Positions 16,696 through 27,059 of a DNA stretch of 64,000 nucleotides are shown piece by piece. This DNA comes from Flavobacteriales bacterium UBA7612. GTDB taxonomy: Bacteria; Bacteroidota; Bacteroidia; Flavobacteriales; Weeksellaceae. A model generated the notes under the pieces. The model saw only the letters and a list, made by a program, of their open reading frames with translations, was not told where the DNA came from and searched no databases. The stretch lies in the NCBI GenBank assembly GCA_002484335.1, contig DLJQ01000018.1, positions 1 through 64,000 on the forward strand, read 5' to 3'. Each line of letters starts with the position of its first letter. Position 1 is the stretch's first letter. The translations under genes were made by a program, and so were the position numbers.

Positions 16696-18330
16696 TTATC
16701 CTCTACGTTTACGTTTAGATTCAAAACTACCTGTATATTCTTGTGCAACACGGAAACCAATCCAATTATTTGCTTGAGCTTGGTGTAAGTATCGTCTTTG
16801 ACCTGGGTCAATCCAATAAATAGGATCTTTCCAAGAACCTCCTTTAACAACTCTTGTTTCATCAGAAATGTCAGAAGTTCTTTTATTATTATCTTTTTCA
16901 AGAATAACACGACCTTTTTCGTCAACTCTAAATTTACGTTGAGGAGAATTGTACATATCTTCAGTTGCATTATCTACGCTTTTACCTTCCTCTGCATTTG
17001 GATTTAAAGAAGAAGTAGGATCACCATCTCTATAATTAGTTAAATTATGTTCATTTTGTTTAATGTAAGCTCCTGGTAAACCTTTGTAAACTAATCGACC
17101 ATTATCCAAAGTATCATATTCAATATTAGTCTCGTCATATTTTTCATATTTACCTTGACCATTATCTATATTCTTTTTAAGGATGTTTCCTCTATAATAG
17201 TTGAAATCATTTGCTTCCTCATCAATAATAGGACGATATACATCAGAAACCCATTCAGCAACATTACCTAACATACCATATAAACCAAAGTCATTAGAAG
17301 GATATTTTTTTACATCATTAGTAATAGAAGATCCATCATTACCAAAACCTCCAATACCAGAATAATCTCCTCGACCTTGTTTAAAATTGTCTAAATATTG
17401 ACCTCTTTGATTCCCTTTTGTAATACGTAAATTATTTTGAGCAGTTTCTTTACCTTTATATTCATTATATTCACGATTACCAGGTAAAGCTAGTGCTGCA
17501 TATTCCCATTCTGCTTCTGTTGGTAAGCGGAAAGGCTGAACTTCCAAAGAACCAGTAGCTCTATTTGCTTGTAAGATACGAGAGTTTTGAGTTTTGATTC
17601 TATTAGATTTCATAATTCTAGTAGAATCAATTGCTTCATTTACATTAGTATCACCTAATTTGTATTGTTCAGAATTAAAAGTTTTATTACCATAATTGTA
17701 TTCTTCATTATCATAGTAATCTCTTGATAATATTCCTTTACTAATCAATGCTCTTTCATTCGCACGATCAGTTAACCAATCACAATAATTTACTGCTTGT
17801 AACCAAGAAACACCAACAACAGGATAATAACTAAATTCAGGAGAAAATAAGTAATTATCAGTTGAGAAATCATCACGAGATAATTGGTTATTAAAAACAC
17901 TTTCATCAGGTAATGCTCCGTTATATATTTCTTTATATTGTGTTTCCTCTGGAGGAAATACAACTTTTAGCCAAGTTAAATATTCTTTGTATTCATAATT
18001 TGTAACCTCTGTTTCACCAATGAAAAAAGATTTTACCTGCATGCGGACAGGAGAGTTATTCCAATCATGTAATACATCATCTTTTGTGATTCCCATAGTA
18101 AAAGAACCTCCCTCGATGAAAACCATTCCTGGCCAAGCTTTTATGTTTTCTTTCTTTTTCCCAGAGAAAAACCAACCTTTACTATCATTTGGTTTCCATC
18201 CTGTGCGGCTAGTGAAATTTTTCGTTCCACCACCTTTTTTCTTACCTGAACTGCTTGCGCAACCCATAAATGCATTCATAGCTATAGCCGCAATAGCAAG
18301 AGAAAAAATACGTCCTTTATTCATTTTCAT
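16696..18330 (-). CDS. gldJ: Gliding motility lipoprotein GldJ
   Basis: A lipoprotein needed for gliding and for stable type IX secretion in flavobacteria. I use the ATG at 18330, giving a signal peptide with lipobox FMGC (Cys24) and then a Gly/Lys-rich linker. Upstream in-frame codons are probably untranslated. The body is an FGE-sulfatase (SUMF1) fold: FIEGGSFTMG, the NSPVRMQVKSFFIGETEVTN segment, FRLPTEAEWEYAA, YGMLGNVAEWVSD and WIGFRVAQE. It is divergent from porU, as in other Flavobacteriales. Confidence 0.93.
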   Translation of the reverse strand: MKMNKGRIFSLAIAAIAMNAFMGCASSSGKKKGGGTKNFTSRTGWKPNDSKGWFFSGKKKENIKAWPGMVFIEGGSFTMGITKDDVLHDWNNSPVRMQVKSFFIGETEVTNYEYKEYLTWLKVVFPPEETQYKEIYNGALPDESVFNNQLSRDDFSTDNYLFSPEFSYYPVVGVSWLQAVNYCDWLTDRANERALISKGILSRDYYDNEEYNYGNKTFNSEQYKLGDTNVNEAIDSTRIMKSNRIKTQNSRILQANRATGSLEVQPFRLPTEAEWEYAALALPGNREYNEYKGKETAQNNLRITKGNQRGQYLDNFKQGRGDYSGIGGFGNDGSSITNDVKKYPSNDFGLYGMLGNVAEWVSDVYRPIIDEEANDFNYYRGNILKKNIDNGQGKYEKYDETNIEYDTLDNGRLVYKGLPGAYIKQNEHNLTNYRDGDPTSSLNPNAEEGKSVDNATEDMYNSPQRKFRVDEKGRVILEKDNNKRTSDISDETRVVKGGSWKDPIYWIDPGQRRYLHQAQANNWIGFRVAQEYTGSFESKRKRRG

Positions 18331-18460
18331 AGAAAATTTCGGGTTTTCAAATATTAAATTTAATGCAAATAAAAGCATTTGACACTTATCAAACAACGAA
18401 AAAATGCTTTATTTGTTGTATGAAACGTCAGAATTCTAATTTTATTTTATTTTAGAGAAA

Positions 18461-18468
18461 TATATTTA
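18461..18468 (+). promoter_or_regulatory. Possible -7 box of porU
   Basis: TATATTTA differs from the TAnnTTTG consensus at the last base and ends 21 nt before the porU ATG. The shared gldJ-porU intergenic region is 159 nt. Confidence 0.3.
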
Positions 18469-18489
18469 ATAAAAAAGCGTTTACTTTTA

Positions 18490-21400
18490 ATGAAAAAATA
18501 TTTTATTTTATCTTCAGTATTATTTCAATTTACATATTTATTTGGACAGAGTTATAAAATAAATTGGGAAAATAATCAAACTATATTTTTAACGAATGGA
18601 AATAAGATTAATTTACCTTATTTTTCCAATAAAGATAATTATAGCATAGGAAGTTACAATATACCAAATTTTATTGTTGAACTTAATTCTAATAATAATT
18701 CAGTAGAAATAACAAATGTAACTCAATCTGAGGTTTATAATGGATTAACAGATATTAATATAGATATAATTCCTAATCAATTATCTTATTCTTCATATAA
18801 GGTTATTGATACTAATGGTCAAGAAAAATTAGTTGTTAAAATTATTCCATTTTTAAAAAAGGATAATAAGGTTTTTAAGATAGAATCATTTTCAATTTCT
18901 CAAAATTCAATTTTAAATAGAAGTTTAATATCTAATAGAACTTCTATAGATAATTCAACAACAAGTGTTTTAGAAAATGGAGAATGGTTTAAAATTAAAG
19001 TTTCTAACGATGGTGTTTTTAAATTAGATAAAAATTTCTTCACGAAGAGTGGTATTCCAACAAATTTTAATCCTAAATCATTAAAAATTTATGGAAATGG
19101 AGAAGGTCGTCTAATGGAAAACCTAACAAAAGATAGAGTAGGTGCATTACAAGAAATTCCAATTAAATTTATAGGTGAAGATGATAATTCTTTTGACTCT
19201 GATGATTACGTTTTATTTTATGCAAAAGGCCCTCATCAATGGTATAGAGATAATTCTACAACACCAGAAAATATAAAATTACGTTATAATTTATATGATA
19301 ATTATTCATACTATTTTATAACATACAATGGGACAAATGGAAAACGTATTTCTAGTTTTTCACCTTCAGGAAATGCTATTAAAACCTTTAATACATTTGA
19401 TAATTTACAATATCATAAAAAAGATTCAATTAATTTAAATAGTTTAGGACAAACTTGGGTAGGAGAAAATTTAACATCAAATACAGGTTTTAGTACATCT
19501 TTTAAAGCAAATAATATTGATGCCTCAGCAGATGCTTATTTACGTTATTCTATTGTAGGTAAAAATGCTAATAATAATAGTTTTAATTTAAGTATAAATG
19601 GACAATTATTTTCTGGGAGTTTAGGAACTTCAGTTTTTTATAATAATGAACAAAACCAGAAAGTTAATTTAAATTCAAATTCAATAGATGTTAATATTAA
19701 TACAAATGGATCAAACCCTTCTGGTTTAGGTTATTTAAATTTTTTACAACTTAGATTTAAGGATAATTTAATTTATAATAATAATCAATTTTCCTTTAGA
19801 TTTTTAGAGAATATAAATAATGGTAGTACTGATGGTTTTACGTTAACCAATTCAGCTAATGTTAATGTATGGAATGTTTCAAATATTCACCAAATATCAG
19901 AAATATTACCAGAAAATAATTTGTTTAAATTTTCAACAATTAATCAAAATGAATTTGTAGCATTTAAAAATGAAAATATATTTACAAATGTAGAATTAGT
20001 AGGCAGAATAGCTAATCAATCAATAAGGAATTTAAGAAATATTGATTATATTGTTATTACACATCCTCGCTATTTAGATCAAGCTAATAGATTGGCAAGT
20101 TTTAGAAAAGCAAATAATAAAATAAATACAGCAGTTGTTACAACAGAACAAGTTTATAATGATTTTTCCTCAGGTTCTCAAGATCCAATAGCTATTCGAG
20201 ATTTTTTAAAATTTTTAAAAGACAATCAAAATTCAAATTTAAAATATGTTGTTCTATTTGGAGCTACAACTTATGATCCAAAAAACAGGATATCTGATTA
20301 TACAAATTATTTACCAACTTTCATTGATGAGCCTTCAGGAACATTAGAGAATTCTGTATCTACTGATGATTATTTTGCAATGTTAAATGATAATGTAGAA
20401 ATGTTACAAAATAATGTTGATGGAGTTTATAAATATGATGCTAGATGGTTAGATATTGCTGTCGGAAGAATACCGGCTTCTAATACTTCTGAAGCTAAAG
20501 TATTAGTTGATAAAATAATTTCTTATTATGAAAAAGTTCAATCAAAAGGAACATCATATGGAGATTGGAGGACTAAAATAATGGCAGTTACAGATAATGA
20601 TAATAATGTATATACACCAAATTTTGATCAAGCCTTAGATACTGAATTTAATAAGACACAAAATCAGATTTATACTTTAAATAAAGTTTACACAGGTGCT
20701 CATAATCCAGAAAGTACTTCTGCTGGTGTCCGTTATCCTACAGTAAATGAAGCAATAACTAATGGTATTGAATTAGGAACGAATTTTTTGATGTACTATG
20801 GACATGGAGGGCCACGAAGTTGGGCACAAGAGAGAATTATTACATTTGAGGAATTAACATCCTTATCTAATTTTAATTCAGTTTATTCTAGATTACCAAT
20901 TGTAACAACAGTTACATGTGATTTCACTATTTGGGATTTACCTCAATATAATTCTGCCGGTGAAGCTATGTTAAAAAATGCTAATGGAGGAGCATTGTCT
21001 ATGATAACAACTAATAGACCAATTGGAACAGGTTATGGAGATACAATGAATTCTTATTTGGTAGAAGAGTTTTTTAAGAGAGATGGATTAGAAAATCAAT
21101 CTATAGGCTATGTATTGAACAATTCAAAGATTAATCATTCAGCAACAAATTCATACCATAAAAGTGTTAGTATACTTGGAGATCCAATGCTAGCGATTCA
21201 TAGACCTCAGCAAGACATAGAAATTACGAGTATTAAAACAAATAAAGATTTAGATGTACTGAACGGGGGAAAATTACAAGCATTAGATTTTGTTACTATT
21301 ACAGGAAACATTAGTCAGTTTAATTCAACAACAATAGATGCTAATTTTAATGGTAAAATTGCAATTAGTATGTTTGAAAAAGAACAAGAAAATACTTTGT

Positions 21401-22359
21401 TGAGCGAGTCTGATTGGGCAGGTAAAATATTTAAAACAGAGAATAAAACTATTTATAAGGGTACTGCTAAAGTTGAAAATGGGAATTTTACAATTCAATT
21501 TTATGTTCCTAAAGATATTAATTATGATTTAGGTAATCGTAAATTAAAATTTTATGCATGGGACGAAGATCGTAAAAAAGATGCATCAGGAGTTAGTATT
21601 GTTCAATTAGAAGGTATTAATGAGAATGGTTTAAATGATAATGAACGTCCACAAGGAAAGTTGTATATGAATAATCTAAATTTTGCAAATGGAGGCATTA
21701 CTGATCGTTCACCTTATTTAATAGCTTGTTTAACAGATAATACAGGTATTAATTCTTCTGGATCAAGTATAGGGCATGATATTGTTGCAACTATAGATGG
21801 AAAAATACAAGATGCTTATGTATTAAATGACTATTTTGATGGAGGAGATGCAAACCCATGTATAAATAAAAATTTTGAAGATTATCAAAAAGGACAAGTC
21901 ATGTATCAATTAAAAAATTTAGAATTAGGGCAACACGCTGTGAATCTTAAATTTTGGGATATAAACAATAATTCAAACACAGCTACGTTAGATTTTGTAG
22001 TCATGGAAAGTGGAAGTGGACAATTACATATAGATAAGCTTCTAAATTGGCCTAATCCATTTGTAAAAAATACATTTTTTCAATTCGAACATAACTGTTC
22101 ATCTGAATTAGATGTAATGGTTCAAATTTTCACAATATCAGGTAAACTAGTAAAAACAATTAGACAAACTGTTTCTGCTGAGCCTTTTAGAGAAGGGTAT
22201 AGGACTGGTAAATATGCAATTGAGTGGGATGGATTAGATGACTTTGGTGATAAAATAGGAAAAGGTGTGTATATTTACAAAGTTAATGTAAGAGGAGTTG
22301 ATACTTCTGTTTGTAAAGGAACAGCCTCAGCTGTTGAAAAATTAGTTATTTTAAAATAA
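18490..22359 (+). CDS. porU: Type IX secretion sortase PorU
   Basis: The gingipain-like (C25 peptidase) sortase that removes C-terminal signals from type IX cargo and attaches them to the cell surface. A signal peptide ends near LFGQ. The catalytic pair is visible: His772 in MYYGHGGP and Cys810 in TTVTCDFTIWD. The end carries a FlgD-like immunoglobulin fold (YAIEWDGLDDFGDKIGKGVY). The length is 1289 residues, normal for Flavobacteriales. porV follows 29 nt downstream. Confidence 0.96.
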   Translation: MKKYFILSSVLFQFTYLFGQSYKINWENNQTIFLTNGNKINLPYFSNKDNYSIGSYNIPNFIVELNSNNNSVEITNVTQSEVYNGLTDINIDIIPNQLSYSSYKVIDTNGQEKLVVKIIPFLKKDNKVFKIESFSISQNSILNRSLISNRTSIDNSTTSVLENGEWFKIKVSNDGVFKLDKNFFTKSGIPTNFNPKSLKIYGNGEGRLMENLTKDRVGALQEIPIKFIGEDDNSFDSDDYVLFYAKGPHQWYRDNSTTPENIKLRYNLYDNYSYYFITYNGTNGKRISSFSPSGNAIKTFNTFDNLQYHKKDSINLNSLGQTWVGENLTSNTGFSTSFKANNIDASADAYLRYSIVGKNANNNSFNLSINGQLFSGSLGTSVFYNNEQNQKVNLNSNSIDVNINTNGSNPSGLGYLNFLQLRFKDNLIYNNNQFSFRFLENINNGSTDGFTLTNSANVNVWNVSNIHQISEILPENNLFKFSTINQNEFVAFKNENIFTNVELVGRIANQSIRNLRNIDYIVITHPRYLDQANRLASFRKANNKINTAVVTTEQVYNDFSSGSQDPIAIRDFLKFLKDNQNSNLKYVVLFGATTYDPKNRISDYTNYLPTFIDEPSGTLENSVSTDDYFAMLNDNVEMLQNNVDGVYKYDARWLDIAVGRIPASNTSEAKVLVDKIISYYEKVQSKGTSYGDWRTKIMAVTDNDNNVYTPNFDQALDTEFNKTQNQIYTLNKVYTGAHNPESTSAGVRYPTVNEAITNGIELGTNFLMYYGHGGPRSWAQERIITFEELTSLSNFNSVYSRLPIVTTVTCDFTIWDLPQYNSAGEAMLKNANGGALSMITTNRPIGTGYGDTMNSYLVEEFFKRDGLENQSIGYVLNNSKINHSATNSYHKSVSILGDPMLAIHRPQQDIEITSIKTNKDLDVLNGGKLQALDFVTITGNISQFNSTTIDANFNGKIAISMFEKEQENTLLSESDWAGKIFKTENKTIYKGTAKVENGNFTIQFYVPKDINYDLGNRKLKFYAWDEDRKKDASGVSIVQLEGINENGLNDNERPQGKLYMNNLNFANGGITDRSPYLIACLTDNTGINSSGSSIGHDIVATIDGKIQDAYVLNDYFDGGDANPCINKNFEDYQKGQVMYQLKNLELGQHAVNLKFWDINNNSNTATLDFVVMESGSGQLHIDKLLNWPNPFVKNTFFQFEHNCSSELDVMVQIFTISGKLVKTIRQTVSAEPFREGYRTGKYAIEWDGLDDFGDKIGKGVYIYKVNVRGVDTSVCKGTASAVEKLVILK

Positions 22360-22388
22360 ATACAAAAATATAATCAATTATATATCGA

Positions 22389-23570
22389 ATGAAAAAATTT
22401 ACCGCAAGCTTATTGATTTTAGCATCGGCTTATTCATTTGCCCAAAATAAGGATAATAATCCAATCTTAACAGGAGCACCATTTCTTAGAATATCTCCTG
22501 ATGCAAGAGCAGGAGGTCTAGGAGACCAGGGTGTAGCTACATCAGCAGATAATTACTCTCAATACTGGAATGCAGCAAAATATTCTTTTGCACCAGATTA
22601 TTCTGGAGTTGCATTTTCCTATACTCCATATATGAGTTCTCTTACAAGTGATGTATTCTTACTTAATGCTACTTACTATACTTTTTTAGGTCAGGATGAA
22701 AGAAGTACTTTCGGAGCTAGTATTTATTATTTTAATATGGGTGAAATCCAATTGAATAGTTTAAATGCTTCAACTGGATCAATACAAAATGATGGGACAT
22801 CAAAACCCAATGAATTCTCTATTGACTTATCATATGGTTTAAGATTATCAGATACGTATTCGATGGCAGTTACAGGACGTTTTATTCGTTCAGATTTATT
22901 CAATGGAATTAGTGATGGGACTGTACAAGCAGCTAATACATTTGCTGTTGATTTAGCAGGTTACTATCAATCAGAAACAATGAATACCAATAATTTTGAT
23001 GGAAAATTGCGTGCTGGTTTTCAAATTTCTAATATTGGACCCAAATTAGATTATTCTAATAATGAAGATAACTCTTCATATTTACCTACAACTTTACGTT
23101 TAGGTATTGGATATGATTTCAAATTTGATGAATACAATAAAGTAGGTTTAACAACTGAATTTTCAAAATTATTAGTTCCAACTCCAACATGGGAAAAAGA
23201 TGAAAATGGAGATCCTATTCCTGGAACAGGTTACATTCCAAATAAAGGTGTTGTTTCAGGTATGTTTAGTTCATTTGGAGATGCTCCAGGTGGAGGAAGT
23301 GAGGAATTAAAAGAACTTATGTATTCTGTTGGAGCTGAATATTCTTATAATGAAGCATTATTTTTGAGAACTGGATATTTTCACGAAAGTAAAATGAAAG
23401 GAGATCGTCAATATTTAACATTGGGGCTTGGACTTAAATATAATTCATTTGCTTTTAATGCGTCTTATTTAATACCTACGTCTAGTACAAACAATGCTTT
23501 AGAAAACACTCTACGTTTTGGTATTGCTTGGAATTTTGGTGGAGAAACGGATAATAATTATGATTATTAA
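22389..23570 (+). CDS. porV: Type IX secretion outer membrane protein PorV
   Basis: An outer membrane barrel of the FadL-like PorV/LptO family (393 residues) that partners PorU and carries cargo from the translocon to the sortase. It has an N-terminal signal peptide (LILASAYSFAQ), then GAPFLRISPDARAGGLGDQG, the hallmark N-terminal motif. The Asn/Tyr-rich beta strands end in LRFGIAWNFGG. It forms an operon with porU and is closed by a terminator at 23598. Confidence 0.95.
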   Translation: MKKFTASLLILASAYSFAQNKDNNPILTGAPFLRISPDARAGGLGDQGVATSADNYSQYWNAAKYSFAPDYSGVAFSYTPYMSSLTSDVFLLNATYYTFLGQDERSTFGASIYYFNMGEIQLNSLNASTGSIQNDGTSKPNEFSIDLSYGLRLSDTYSMAVTGRFIRSDLFNGISDGTVQAANTFAVDLAGYYQSETMNTNNFDGKLRAGFQISNIGPKLDYSNNEDNSSYLPTTLRLGIGYDFKFDEYNKVGLTTEFSKLLVPTPTWEKDENGDPIPGTGYIPNKGVVSGMFSSFGDAPGGGSEELKELMYSVGAEYSYNEALFLRTGYFHESKMKGDRQYLTLGLGLKYNSFAFNASYLIPTSSTNNALENTLRFGIAWNFGGETDNNYDY

Positions 23571-23597
23571 TCAATATTAATTTTACTCTATAAAATC

Positions 23598-23630
23598 ATC
23601 CGAAGAAAGTAAATTTCTTCGGATTTTTTT
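23598..23630 (+). terminator. Terminator after porV
   Basis: An 11-bp stem (ATCCGAAGAAA / TTTCTTCGGAT), loop GTAAA, followed by seven T residues. Confidence 0.9.
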
Positions 23631-23689
23631 ATTAAAATAGATTAATTAATCTATGATTAATTTAAGTGTTTTTTCTAAACTTATTTCAT

Positions 23690-23697
23690 TAGATTTG
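23690..23697 (+). promoter_or_regulatory. -7 promoter box of the M13 peptidase gene
   Basis: TAGATTTG matches TAnnTTTG and ends 40 nt before the ATG. Confidence 0.45.
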
Positions 23698-23737
23698 TAA
23701 TGAAACGATATTGAATTACTAAGAAATAAGTAAAAAG

Positions 23738-25759
23738 ATGAAAAAACAATTACTTTTAGCAACTTTTGCATGTACGTCAATTTTGACTATGGCTCAAGAA
23801 AAATACCAAGCTATTAATCCAAATTTTATGGACAAATCTGTTCGTCCACAAGATGACTTATACAATTTTGTAAATGGAAATTGGATGAAAATTACAGAAA
23901 TTCCTTCAGATAGAGCAAGATGGGGAAGTTTTGATGAATTAAGAGAAAATACGGATAAAATTACTTTACAATTAGTAAAGGATTTAATTCAAACAAAACA
24001 TAAAGAAGGATCTAGCGAACAAAAAATAGCTGATTTGTATGAAGCTTATGTAAATTTAGAAGCTCGTAATAAAACAGGTTTAGCTCCACTTCAAAAATAT
24101 TTTACAAAGATTGATAAAGTAAAAAATCTTAAAGATTTACAAGATTATTTAACTGAAGCTTCTGCTATTGGAGAAAATCCATTTTATGGAGCTTATGTAT
24201 ACACAGATTTAAAAAGTAGTAAAGAAAACGCAGTTTACTTAAGTAATATTGGCCTTACTTTAGGAAAAACGTATTACCAAAAGGAAGATGCTAAGAATAC
24301 TGAAACTTTAGGTGAATTATCTAAATTTGTTGATCAATTAATGCCATATACAGGCTCTAAAACAAGAGATTTAAAAGGACCTAAAATTGTAGCTTTCGAA
24401 AAAATGATGGCAAAATACATCAAAACAGTAGAAGAAAGTAGAGATCCAAATAAATCATACAATCCAGTTAAATTATCTGAAGTAAAAAATCTTACTAAAA
24501 ATATAGATATTGAAAAATATGTAAAATCTTTAGGTATTAATCCTGAGACAGTTATTATACGTGAGTTAGATTATTACAAGAACTTAGATAAAATTTTAAA
24601 TCAAGAGAATTTACCTCTAATTAAAGAGTATTTAAAATTTAAATTAATCAATTCATTTGCAGGATATTCTACAACAGAATTAGATAAAATTAATTTTGAG
24701 TTTTACGGAAAAACAATCTCTGGTCAAAAAGAACAAAGATCTTTAGATAAAAGAGGTTTAGCTTTTGTTAATGGAAATGTAGGAGAACTTTTAGGTCAAA
24801 TTTATGTAAAAGATAATTTTCCTCCTGAAGCAAAAGCAAAAGCTGAAGAATTGATTAGTTACATTTTCAAATCGTTCGATAAGCATATCAACGAATTAGA
24901 ATGGATGTCTTCTGATACAAAAAAGAAGGCTATTGAAAAATTAAATAAATTTACTGTAAAAATTGGTTATCCTGATAAATGGAAAGATTATTCTGATTTA
25001 CATATTAAGCCAGCTTCACAAGGAGGTGATTTAATTGATGACATCATGACAATTAGTAAATGGAGAGGAAAAGAAAACCTTAAAGATTATGGTAAACCAG
25101 TTGATAAAACTCGTTGGGGAATGTCTCCACAAACAGTTAATGCCTACTTTAATCCAACAAATAACGAAATAGTTTTTCCAGCAGCAATTTTACAAGCACC
25201 TTTCTATGATTATAGAGCAGATGCAGCAGTAAATTTTGGAGGAATTGGAGCCGTAATTGGACATGAAATCTCTCATGGATTCGATGATTCAGGAGCTAAA
25301 TTCGATGGAGATGGAAACTTAGTAAACTGGTGGACAAAAGAGGATCAAGAGAAATTTGCTCAAGCAACAAAAGCTTTAGCAACACAGTACGATGCTTATG
25401 AACCGGTAAAAGGTAGTCATGTAAATGGAACATTTACCTCAGGTGAAAACATTGGAGATTTAGGAGGTGCCTCAGTTGCTTTTGATGCTTTACAAATGTA
25501 TTTAAAAGATAAAGGAACTTATGGAAATATAGATGGATTTACTCCTCAACAACGTTTCTTCTTATCTTGGGCAACTATTTGGAGAACAAAATCTACGGAT
25601 AAAGCATTAGAAGATCAAGTGAAAACAGATCCTCATTCACCTGCTTATTACCGTGCTTTTGCACCAATCATTAATATTGATGCTTTCCATGATGCTTTCC
25701 AAACAAAACCTGGAGATAAATTATACAAAGCACCAAAAGAGCGAATTAAAATTTGGTAA
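23738..25759 (+). CDS. M13 family zinc metallopeptidase (PepO/neprilysin-like)
   Basis: An exported endopeptidase of 673 residues acting on oligopeptides, probably in the periplasm or on the surface. A signal peptide ends at LTMAQ. The zinc site is complete: HEISH with His509, Glu510 and His513, and the third ligand Glu570 in GENIGDLGG, where Asp574 supports catalysis. The substrate-binding motif NAYFNPTNNEIVFPA is present, and the chain ends in KIW where the family usually has CxxW. No type IX C-terminal domain is seen. It is monocistronic. Confidence 0.95.
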   Translation: MKKQLLLATFACTSILTMAQEKYQAINPNFMDKSVRPQDDLYNFVNGNWMKITEIPSDRARWGSFDELRENTDKITLQLVKDLIQTKHKEGSSEQKIADLYEAYVNLEARNKTGLAPLQKYFTKIDKVKNLKDLQDYLTEASAIGENPFYGAYVYTDLKSSKENAVYLSNIGLTLGKTYYQKEDAKNTETLGELSKFVDQLMPYTGSKTRDLKGPKIVAFEKMMAKYIKTVEESRDPNKSYNPVKLSEVKNLTKNIDIEKYVKSLGINPETVIIRELDYYKNLDKILNQENLPLIKEYLKFKLINSFAGYSTTELDKINFEFYGKTISGQKEQRSLDKRGLAFVNGNVGELLGQIYVKDNFPPEAKAKAEELISYIFKSFDKHINELEWMSSDTKKKAIEKLNKFTVKIGYPDKWKDYSDLHIKPASQGGDLIDDIMTISKWRGKENLKDYGKPVDKTRWGMSPQTVNAYFNPTNNEIVFPAAILQAPFYDYRADAAVNFGGIGAVIGHEISHGFDDSGAKFDGDGNLVNWWTKEDQEKFAQATKALATQYDAYEPVKGSHVNGTFTSGENIGDLGGASVAFDALQMYLKDKGTYGNIDGFTPQQRFFLSWATIWRTKSTDKALEDQVKTDPHSPAYYRAFAPIINIDAFHDAFQTKPGDKLYKAPKERIKIW

Positions 25760-25780
25760 TCAAAGAAATATAAAACAAAT

Positions 25781-25814
25781 AAAAACCAGTAAAATAAATT
25801 TTACTGGTTTTTTT
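25781..25814 (+). terminator. Terminator after the M13 peptidase gene
   Basis: A 15-bp stem (AAAAACCAGTAAAAT / ATTTTACTGGTTTTT) followed by T residues. Confidence 0.85.
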
Positions 25815-25836
25815 ATATTTAAAACTTTACTTTTTT

Positions 25837-25912
25837 GGGCGTTCCCTTCGGTCGGGCATTTCGTTGCAATCTTTTTCTAAGGAAAAAGGATTTTCACTAC
25901 ATTCCCTAACGC
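25837..25912 (-). repeat. Dispersed intergenic hairpin repeat (copy B)
   Basis: On the minus strand it starts GCGTTAGGGAATG and ends in a C-rich tail (CGACCGAAGGGAACGCCC). Its internal A/T stem pairs AATCTTTTT with AAAAAGGATT. The 60 nt at 25853-25912 match copy E (34761-34820) with two differences. It starts 3 nt after the adaptor-gene stop codon, in the sense orientation for that gene. Confidence 0.8.
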
Positions 25913-25915
25913 GTT

Positions 25916-27055
25916 TTATTCTTTGTTTTTTAATGAAGTTAATAAATTATAAGAGCCTTTTCCTACATATATTTTCGATCTATTTGCAGGTGATTTTATT
26001 TCTACCATTTTCATCGACGAAATACCTATTTCAACAGGTGTTAAAACATATTTATTTTTATTTACTTGCTCAAAAATATAATTTTTACCATCATACTGTA
26101 CAATAGCTTCTTCTGGTAAAATATTTGCTCGTAATTGACTTACATTCAATTCTACATTAAAATACATATTTTCTGTTATCTGTATACCATTCAGATTTGT
26201 AATTTTAGCATATACATCTATTGTACCGTCTGCGTTTACTTGGTTAGAGATTGCTGTAACTTGTGCATTCAATTTCTGATTTGGATTTGCATTCGTATAT
26301 GCATCCAAATTCTGACCAATTTGTATACTTCCTAAATCTTTTTCAAATACTTTAATATTCAATAGAGAATTGTTGGGATTTACAATTTCAATCATTGCAT
26401 TGGCAGGAGAAACATATTGTCCAGTATTTACAAATACTTCATTTATTCTTCCGCTTATAGGTGCATAGATATTAATGGTTCTTTTTATATTATTTAATCT
26501 TACTCCAGCAGGATTAATATTTATTAATCTCAATTTTTCTTCCAGAGATTGTTTTTTTACCATCAATGTCTGCTTTGTCGCTTTTGCTTGTTGCATTACT
26601 TTATCACTTGCTGCTTGTTCAGCATTCAAATCTCTTTGTCGAATATAATCTTCATTGGCTTGTTCTAATAATGCAATTGTTGTAAGATAATCTTCTTGCA
26701 TTTGTATGTATTGCGGATCCTCAAGAACAGCAACTACATCTCCTTTTCTTACATTGTTTCCAGGAATTAAAGAAATTCTTTTTACATATCCACCAAATGG
26801 ATTTGTAATAGACACAGTATTTTGGGGTGTTATTGCAGTTTTAGCATTTAATCGAATTGTTGTCGATAAATTTTTATTCTGGAAAGTAACCGTGTCAATA
26901 GGAAAACTTTTTAACTGTTCATCAGATAAATTCAAAATAGTAGAAGAAACAGTAGTTGTTACTTCTTCAATTTCGTCTTTTTTAGTTTCTTTTCCACAAC
27001 TATTCATTAATAAACTAAAACTAGTACCTAAGGTTATAATTATATATTTTTTCAT
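25916..27055 (-). CDS. RND efflux periplasmic adaptor lipoprotein (CusB/CzcB-like)
   Basis: The membrane-fusion subunit linking the inner-membrane RND pump to the outer-membrane channel. I use the ATG at 27055 (MKKYIIITLG), giving a lipoprotein signal with the lipobox MNSC; the longer frame runs into the pump gene. Domains in order: barrel-sandwich hybrid (GGYVKRISLIPGNNVRKGDV), a coiled-coil hairpin rich in Gln and Ala (residues about 120-175), the lipoyl return (YAPISGRINEVFVNTGQYV) and a beta-barrel. It follows the pump gene with a 4-nt gap. There are no obvious metal-binding His clusters. Confidence 0.92.
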   Translation of the reverse strand: MKKYIIITLGTSFSLLMNSCGKETKKDEIEEVTTTVSSTILNLSDEQLKSFPIDTVTFQNKNLSTTIRLNAKTAITPQNTVSITNPFGGYVKRISLIPGNNVRKGDVVAVLEDPQYIQMQEDYLTTIALLEQANEDYIRQRDLNAEQAASDKVMQQAKATKQTLMVKKQSLEEKLRLININPAGVRLNNIKRTINIYAPISGRINEVFVNTGQYVSPANAMIEIVNPNNSLLNIKVFEKDLGSIQIGQNLDAYTNANPNQKLNAQVTAISNQVNADGTIDVYAKITNLNGIQITENMYFNVELNVSQLRANILPEEAIVQYDGKNYIFEQVNKNKYVLTPVEIGISSMKMVEIKSPANRSKIYVGKGSYNLLTSLKNKE

Positions 27056-27059
27056 TTCT

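Noticed and set aside
16629..16970. Frame of 113 codons on the minus strand overlapping gldJ
   Set aside because: It lies inside the gldJ C-terminal coding region in another frame and has no recognisable domain or start context.
18331..18396. N-terminal extension of gldJ
   Set aside because: It would put 22 residues before the lipoprotein signal; the ATG at 18330 gives a clean signal peptide and lipobox.
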